A DNA stretch of 5,985 nucleotides. Source: Rhodospirillales bacterium (GTDB taxonomy: Bacteria > Pseudomonadota > Alphaproteobacteria > Acetobacterales > Acetobacteraceae). Shown here one piece after another: positions 1 to 5,985 of the stretch. The stretch covers positions 1-5,985 of the forward strand of contig JAGXAV010000154.1 in assembly GCA_018971455.1 (NCBI GenBank), in the 5' to 3' direction. Numbering within the stretch: the first letter of the stretch is position 1; each line of letters opens with the position of its first letter. Made by a program: the position numbers and the translations under genes. A model generated the notes under the pieces. The model saw only the letters and a list, made by a program, of their open reading frames with translations. It was not told the DNA's origin and ran no database searches.

Positions 1-130
1 CACCGACCAGGGCATCGACTGGTCGATCATCACCGCCGGCACGCTGATGACCAGCGCGCCGCTGCTGCTCGCCTTCCTGCTGTTCCAGCGGCAATTCGTC
101 CAGGGCTTCATGCGCGCCGGCATCCGCTGA
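1..130 (+). CDS. Carbohydrate ABC transporter permease, C-terminal fragment (MalG-like, CUT1 family)
   Basis: Only the last 42 codons are present, read from position 2 to the TGA at 128-130; the gene starts upstream of the window. The fragment begins TDQGIDWSIITAGTLM, continues with a hydrophobic helix rich in Leu (SAPLLLAFLLFQ), and ends in a short basic tail (FVQGFMRAGIR). This is the usual ending of MalG/UgpE-type inner-membrane permeases of carbohydrate ABC importers: a last transmembrane helix followed by FxxGxxxGxx. In such systems the permease pairs with a second permease, a periplasmic binding protein and an ATPase. Because the genes downstream act on sulfoquinovose, the likely cargo is sulfoquinovose or sulfoquinovosyl glycerol, as for the Agrobacterium Smo importer; the cargo is inferred from context, not from this fragment. 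The family call is fairly safe despite the short length. Confidence 0.85.
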   Translation, partial: TDQGIDWSIITAGTLMTSAPLLLAFLLFQRQFVQGFMRAGIR

Positions 131-180
131 CGAGGGTTGCGCCCCGCCCCCTGGCGTGGCCGGCCGCGACATGGAAATCT

Positions 181-202
181 GTCTCCCGCACGTGCAGGAG
201 AC
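181..202 (+). promoter_or_regulatory. 22-bp palindrome overlapping the acylase ribosome binding site
   Basis: The arms GTCTCC (181-186) and GGAGAC (197-202) are exact reverse complements, and the central GCACGTGC (188-195) is itself a perfect palindrome. Only the pair C187/A196 breaks the symmetry, so 20 of 22 positions match. The right half contains the Shine-Dalgarno AGGAG (196-200). In mRNA the 6-bp arm stem, followed by a mismatch, two more pairs and a 4-nt loop, would place GGAG opposite CUCC at 183-186 and hide the ribosome binding site. In DNA the dyad resembles an operator for a dimeric repressor (LacI or GntR type). Which of these applies cannot be decided here. Confidence 0.5.
196..200 (+). 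promoter_or_regulatory. Shine-Dalgarno of the acylase gene (AGGAG)
   Basis: AGGAG lies 8 nt before the ATG at 209 and is the reason for choosing that start. A longer reading frame opens at a TTG at 137, but its purine stretch GAGGG abuts the TTG with no spacing, and the 24 extra residues are Arg/Pro-rich with no resemblance to the family. The site lies inside the right arm of the 181-202 palindrome. Confidence 0.7.
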
Positions 203-208
203 GCAGGA

Positions 209-2517
209 ATGCCCGCCGAGACGATCGCCTACCGCATCCCCGGGCTCGAGCAAGCGGCCAGGATCATCGTCGACAAATGGGGCATCCCCCATATCCGGGC
301 GGCCACGCGCCATGACGTGTTCTTCGCGCAGGGTTTCGCCGTGGCGCGCGACCGGCTGTTCCAGCTCGATCTCTGGCGCAAGCGCGGCCTGGGCGAGATG
401 GCGGCGGATTTCGGGCCGGGCTTCCTGGCGCAGGACCGCGCCGCACGGCTGCTGCTCTACCGCGGCGACATGCAGGCCGAGTGGGCGGCCTATGGCGTGG
501 CCGATGCGCGCGGCATCTGCGAGGCGTTCGCGGCCGGCATCAATGCCTGGATTTCGCTTGCGCAGAGCCGGCCCGACCTGATGGCGCCGGAGTTCGCCGC
601 CATGGGCATCCGGCCCGGGCGCTGGGGGGCCGCCGACATCGTGCGCATCCGCAGCAATGCGCTGGTGCGCAACGTGCTCTCCGAGGTGGCGCGCGCCCAG
701 GTGCTCGCCCATGCCGACCAGGAGACCGACCTTGCCCGCCGCAGCATCGAGCCGCCCTGGACGCCGATGATGCCCGAGGGCCTCGATCCCGCCATGATCC
801 CCGCCGATGTGCTGACCGACTTCAAGCTCGCCACGGCACGGATCGATATTTCGCCCGAGCGGCTGGCGGCGACGCTGGCCGATGCCTGGCGCTGGACCGG
901 CGTGAGCGACCAGGGCGACGTCTATGAGGAGGGATCGAACAACTGGGCGATCTCCGCCGGCCGCAGCGAGACGGGGCGGCCGATCCTGGCCAGCGATCCG
1001 CACCGCGCCCATGCGCTGCCCTCGCTGCGCTCCATCATTCACCTGACCGGACCGGGCATCGACGTGATCGGCGCCGGCGAGCCGGCCTTGCCCGGCGTCT
1101 CGATCGGTCACAACGCGACCGCGGCGTTCAGCCTGACGATCTTCCCGATGGACCAGGAGGATCTCTATTTCTACGAGACCCATCCCGACGATCCGGAGCT
1201 CTATCGCTATCAGGAGGGCTGGGAGCGCATGACCGTGCGGCGCGAGCACATCGCCGTGAAAGGGGCGGAGCCGCAGGAGGTGGTGTTGAAATTCACCCGC
1301 CACGGCCCGGTGTTGCGCGAGGATGCCGCCGGGCACAGGGCTTTTGCCCTGCGTTCGGTGTGGTTCGAGCCCGGGGCCTCGGCGTATTTCACCAGCCTCG
1401 CCTATCTTGGCGTCGAGTCGCCCGAGGCGTTCGCGGCCACGTTGCGGAACTGGTCGACGCCCTCGGTCAACCAGGTCTATGCCGATGTGAAGGGCAATAT
1501 CGCCTGGTTCGCCGCCGGTGCCGCGCCGGTGCGGCCGAACTGGGATGGATTGCTGCCGGTGCCGGGTGACGGACGGTACGAGTGGGCCGGATTTCATCGC
1601 TTCGACGAGTTGCCGAAATCGGTGAACCCGCCGCGCGGCTTCGTCGCCACGGCCAACGAGATGAACCTGCCGAGCGACTTCGCCTATGATCGCGTCAAGC
1701 TCGGCTTCGAATGGGCCGAGCGCTCGCGCACCACGCGCATTCACGAGGTGCTCGACGGGCAGAACCGTCACGGCCTGGCGGATTCTATGCGCTTGCAAAC
1801 CGATGACCTCTCCGTGCCGGCCCGGCGCCTCGCGCCGTTGCTGGCGCGGCTGACGGCCGATGGCGATGCCGCCGCCGCCCTCGCGCTGCTGCGCGGATGG
1901 GATTTCCACCTCGGGCGCAACTCGGCCGCGGCGGCGCTGCACGAGATGTGGTGGTCGCGCCACCTCAAGCCCGCCCTGCTCGACCGCATCGCCCCGGACA
2001 AGGCGATCCGCCCCTTGATGGTGCCGGGCGACGTGGAGACGCTGCTCGCCCTCCTGGAGACGCCGGATGCGCGGCTGGCGGACCGCGACCTGCTGCTGGC
2101 GCGCACCCTCGCCGCCGCCTTCGGCGAGTGCCGCGCGCGCCTCGGCACCGACCCCGCCGCCTGGGCCTGGGGAAATCTGCACCACGGCCACTTCACGCAT
2201 CCGCTGTCGCGGATCGTGCCGGAGATGCGCGATGTCGGCGGGCTGGCGAAGGGGGGATCCGGCTCGACGGCGATGGCCGCGACCTATCGGCTGCCGGATT
2301 TCCGCGTCACCTACGGTGCCTCGTTCCGCATGGTCGTGGATGTCGGGAACTGGGACAACAGCCGCGCGATCAATGCGCCCGGCCAGTCCGGCGATCCGCG
2401 GTCGCGCCATTATGACGATCTGGCGCCGCTCTGGGCGGCGGGCGAATATGTCCCCCTGCTCTACTCGCCGGCCGCGATCGACGCCGCCGCCGAGACGGTG
2501 CTGGAGCTGACCCCCGC

Positions 2518-2521
<4 letters not shown>
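209..2521 (+). CDS. Penicillin acylase family (S45) Ntn-hydrolase, apparently cytoplasmic
   Basis: The protein has 770 residues, normal for penicillin/cephalosporin/acyl-homoserine-lactone acylase precursors. These enzymes cleave amide-linked acyl groups after self-processing into alpha and beta chains. The N-terminal part shows the family signature DKWGIPHI followed by FFAQGFAVARDRLFQLDLWR. The processing site is visible as EEG-SNNW: Ser243 would become the nucleophilic N-terminus of a beta chain of about 528 residues. Asn421 in TPSVNQVYAD is the likely oxyanion-hole asparagine. The C-terminal part shows GASFRMVVDVGNWDNS, APGQSGDPRSRHYDD and LWAAGEYVPLLYS, as expected. No hydrophobic signal peptide follows either possible start, unusual because most studied relatives are exported. 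It sits between a sugar permease and sulfoquinovose enzymes and overlaps the next gene by 4 nt (ATGA). The substrate is unknown; beta-lactam cleavage should not be assumed. Family call sure, role open. Confidence 0.93.
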
Positions 2522-4156
<1,635 letters not shown>

Positions 4157-4161
4157 CCGCC

Positions 4162-5985
4162 ATGATCCTCGCCGAGCAGGACGGGTTCACGATCATCGTC
4201 GCCGGCCGCGTCGTCATCCGCCATACGCCGGATGCCCCCTTCGCCGCATTGGGCCGCGGGACCGAGCGGATGAACATGTACCGCGGCAATTTCGACATTG
4301 CCGACACGCTGCACGAGCGCGTCGCCCTCCGTCACGCGCGTCGCGAGGGTGCGTCCCTGCATCTGCGTGCGACGGATGATGGACCCGTGCTGCTGACGCT
4401 GACGCTTGCCGAGACGGCGGGGGGCGCCACCCTTTCGGTGCAATGCGGCGATGCCCGGTTCAACCGGTTCTGGTTTCGTCTCGTAGCCGAGCCGGATGAG
4501 AAGATCTGGGGCGGCGGCGAGCAGATGTCCTATTTCAATCTGCGCGGCCGGCACTTCCCGATCTGGACCAGCGAACCCGGCGTGGGACGCGACAAGACGA
4601 GCGAGATCACCCGCCAGGCCGATGCCATGGGCCATGCGGGGGGCGATTACTACACCACCAATTATCCGCAACCGAGCTTCCTCTCCTCGCGCCGCTATGG
4701 CGTGCATGTCGCGACCACGGCCTACAGCGTGCTGGATTTCCGTGCCGGCGATTATCATGAGATCGAGACCTGGGCGGCCCCTTCGTCGATCGCCTTCGAT
4801 GTCGCCGACGATTTTCCGGCGCTGGTGAGCCGCCTCTCGCTGCGGTTCGGCCGCCAGCCGCCTCTGCCGGAATGGCTCTACAACGGCGCCATCATCGGGC
4901 TGAAGTCCGGGGCTGCGAGCTTCACGCGCCTGGACGCCTATCTCGACGCGGGCGCGCGGGTGTCGGCGCTGTGGTGCGAGGATTGGGCGGGCGTGCGCGA
5001 GACGTCCTTCGGCACCAGGCTGTTCTGGGACTGGCGCTGGAACGGCGCGCGCTATCCCGCCCTGCCCGAGCGGATCGCCGCCTTGCGCGCGCGCGGCATT
5101 CGCTTCATGGGCTACGTCAATCCCTATCTGTGCGCCGACGGCACGCTGTTCCCCGAGGCGGCGGCGGCCGGGCACCTGGCGCGCAATGCCGAGGGCGCCA
5201 TTCTCCTGGTGGATTTCGGCGAGTTCGATTGCGGGGTGGTGGATTTCACCAGTGCCGCGGCCTGCGCGTGGTTCGCCGATACGGTGCTATTTCGCAACAT
5301 GATGGCGCTCGGCCTGTCCGGCTGGATGGCGGATTTCGGCGAGTACCTGCCAATCGACGCCCATCTGGCCAGCGGCGAAGATGCGCGCCTGATGCACAAT
5401 GCCTGGCCGACCATCTGGGCGCGCGTCAATGCCGAGGCCATCGCGCGGGCCGGGCTGACGGGGGAGGTGCTGTTCTTCATGCGGGCCGGGTTCACCGGCG
5501 TGCAGCGCCATTGCCCGCTCCTGTGGGCGGGCGATCAGAGCGTCGATTTCTCGCGCCATGACGGGCTGCGCAGCGTGATTCCCGCCGCACTCTCCTCGGG
5601 CCTGCTCGGCAACGCCTATCATCACAGCGATATCGGCGGGTATACGAGCCTGTTCGGCAATGTGCGCTCGGCGGAATTGCTGATGCGCTGGGCGGAGATG
5701 GCGGCCTTCACGCCCGTGATGCGCACGCATGAGGGCAACCGGCCGGGCGACAACCTGCAGATCGATCAGGACGGCGCTGTGCTGGCGCATTTCGCGCGGA
5801 TGACGCGCATCTGGTGCCATCTCACCCCCTATCTGCGCCGCCTGTCCGCCGAGGCGGCGGCCGAGGGGTGGCCGGCGCAGCGGCCGCTTTTCTTCCATCA
5901 CGAAAACGACCCGCACGCCTACGAGATCGAAGACCAGTACCTCTACGGCCCGGACCTGCTGGTCGCACCGGTGCATGCGGCCGGT
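4162..5985 (+). CDS. yihQ: Sulfoquinovosidase (GH31, YihQ/SmoI type), KERWY clade, 3' end beyond window
   Basis: The frame is open from ATG 4162 to the window edge: 608 residues, missing an estimated 50-70. It hydrolyses alpha-sulfoquinovosides such as sulfoquinovosyl glycerol, the deacylated plant sulfolipid, to sulfoquinovose. The YihQ-like blocks GGGEQMSYFNLRGRHFP, TSEPGVGRDK, SGWMADFGEYLP, FFMRAG, LWAGDQ, HHSDIGGYT and MRTHEGNRPGDN appear in order. Asp391 (WMADFGE) matches the nucleophile Asp405 of E. coli YihQ, and Asp458 (WAGDQ) the acid/base Asp472. The sulfonate-pocket residues are Lys248, Glu273, Arg286, Trp289 and Tyr494, where E. coli has Gln262, Gln288, Arg301, Trp304 and Tyr508. 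This Lys-Glu pattern is that of the Agrobacterium clade. There is no signal peptide, so the enzyme should be cytoplasmic and act after import. The ATG lies 5 nt after the SDR stop, without a clear Shine-Dalgarno, so re-initiation is probable. The symbol is by homology to E. coli. Confidence 0.95.
   Translation, partial: MILAEQDGFTIIVAGRVVIRHTPDAPFAALGRGTERMNMYRGNFDIADTLHERVALRHARREGASLHLRATDDGPVLLTLTLAETAGGATLSVQCGDARFNRFWFRLVAEPDEKIWGGGEQMSYFNLRGRHFPIWTSEPGVGRDKTSEITRQADAMGHAGGDYYTTNYPQPSFLSSRRYGVHVATTAYSVLDFRAGDYHEIETWAAPSSIAFDVADDFPALVSRLSLRFGRQPPLPEWLYNGAIIGLKSGAASFTRLDAYLDAGARVSALWCEDWAGVRETSFGTRLFWDWRWNGARYPALPERIAALRARGIRFMGYVNPYLCADGTLFPEAAAAGHLARNAEGAILLVDFGEFDCGVVDFTSAAACAWFADTVLFRNMMALGLSGWMADFGEYLPIDAHLASGEDARLMHNAWPTIWARVNAEAIARAGLTGEVLFFMRAGFTGVQRHCPLLWAGDQSVDFSRHDGLRSVIPAALSSGLLGNAYHHSDIGGYTSLFGNVRSAELLMRWAEMAAFTPVMRTHEGNRPGDNLQIDQDGAVLAHFARMTRIWCHLTPYLRRLSAEAAAEGWPAQRPLFFHHENDPHAYEIEDQYLYGPDLLVAPVHAAG

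Noticed and set aside
137..208. TTG-initiated 24-residue extension of the acylase
   Set aside because: There is no usable Shine-Dalgarno spacing, the extra residues are Arg/Pro-rich and unlike the family, and the ATG at 209 has AGGAG 8 nt upstream.
131..208. Possible sigma70-type promoter in the spacer (TTGCGC at 137 as a -35)
   Set aside because: No convincing -10 element lies 16-18 nt downstream, so only the palindrome is reported.
171..581. Possible leader or small gene beginning at ATG 171
   Set aside because: The frame runs without a stop deep into the acylase gene, has no ribosome binding site, and its product is Arg/Ser/Pro-rich out-of-frame sequence.
5208..5346. Repeated GATTTCGGCGAG within the sulfoquinovosidase
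   Set aside because: The two copies encode DFGEF and DFGEY, two separate conserved segments that also both occur in E. coli YihQ in similar form. This is protein conservation, not a DNA repeat.
5287..5976. 229-codon open frame on the minus strand opposite the sulfoquinovosidase
   Set aside because: It is antisense to the conserved catalytic core of the GH31 gene, and its product has no recognisable domain.

Overview
The window is GC-rich, almost fully coding DNA with all genes on the + strand. The codon bias and gene content suggest an alphaproteobacterium, possibly of the Rhizobiales or Rhodospirillales/Acetobacteraceae type. That placement is an inference from composition and family resemblance, not a direct identification. 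I see no tRNA, rRNA, mobile element, CRISPR array or convincing terminator.

Layout: (1) positions 1-130 hold the last 42 codons of a sugar ABC transporter permease (MalG-like, CUT1 family). (2) A 78-nt spacer carries a near-perfect 22-bp palindrome that covers the Shine-Dalgarno sequence of the next gene. (3) 209-2521 encodes a penicillin-acylase-family (S45) Ntn-hydrolase with no visible signal peptide. (4) 2518-3399 encodes an aldose-1-epimerase-like protein, best read as a sulfoquinovose (SQ) mutarotase. (5) 3401-4156 encodes a short-chain dehydrogenase, best read as an NAD-dependent SQ dehydrogenase. (6) From 4162 to the window edge runs a family GH31 sulfoquinovosidase (YihQ/SmoI type), cut off near its C-terminus. 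The four complete or near-complete enzyme genes overlap by 4 nt or are spaced by 1 and 5 nt, so they form one translationally coupled block.

The key identification is the last gene. It carries the GH31 catalytic aspartates and the full set of residues that hold the sulfonate group of SQ, in the Lys-Glu-Arg-Trp-Tyr version typical of the Agrobacterium-like clade. This makes the window part of a sulfoquinovose (plant sulfolipid head group) utilisation operon. In the proposed scheme the ABC transporter imports SQ or SQ-glycerol, the sulfoquinovosidase releases SQ, the mutarotase interconverts its anomers, and the SDR oxidises SQ to sulfogluconolactone. The mutarotase plus SDR combination points to the sulfo-Entner-Doudoroff route. 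The lactonase, dehydratase, aldolase and sulfolactaldehyde dehydrogenase would have to lie outside the window.

The unexpected member is the apparently cytoplasmic Ntn-hydrolase, which overlaps the mutarotase gene. I know of no role for a penicillin-acylase-family enzyme in described SQ pathways. It is the best candidate here for an undescribed function, such as deacylation of an acylated SQ conjugate or of another imported compound.
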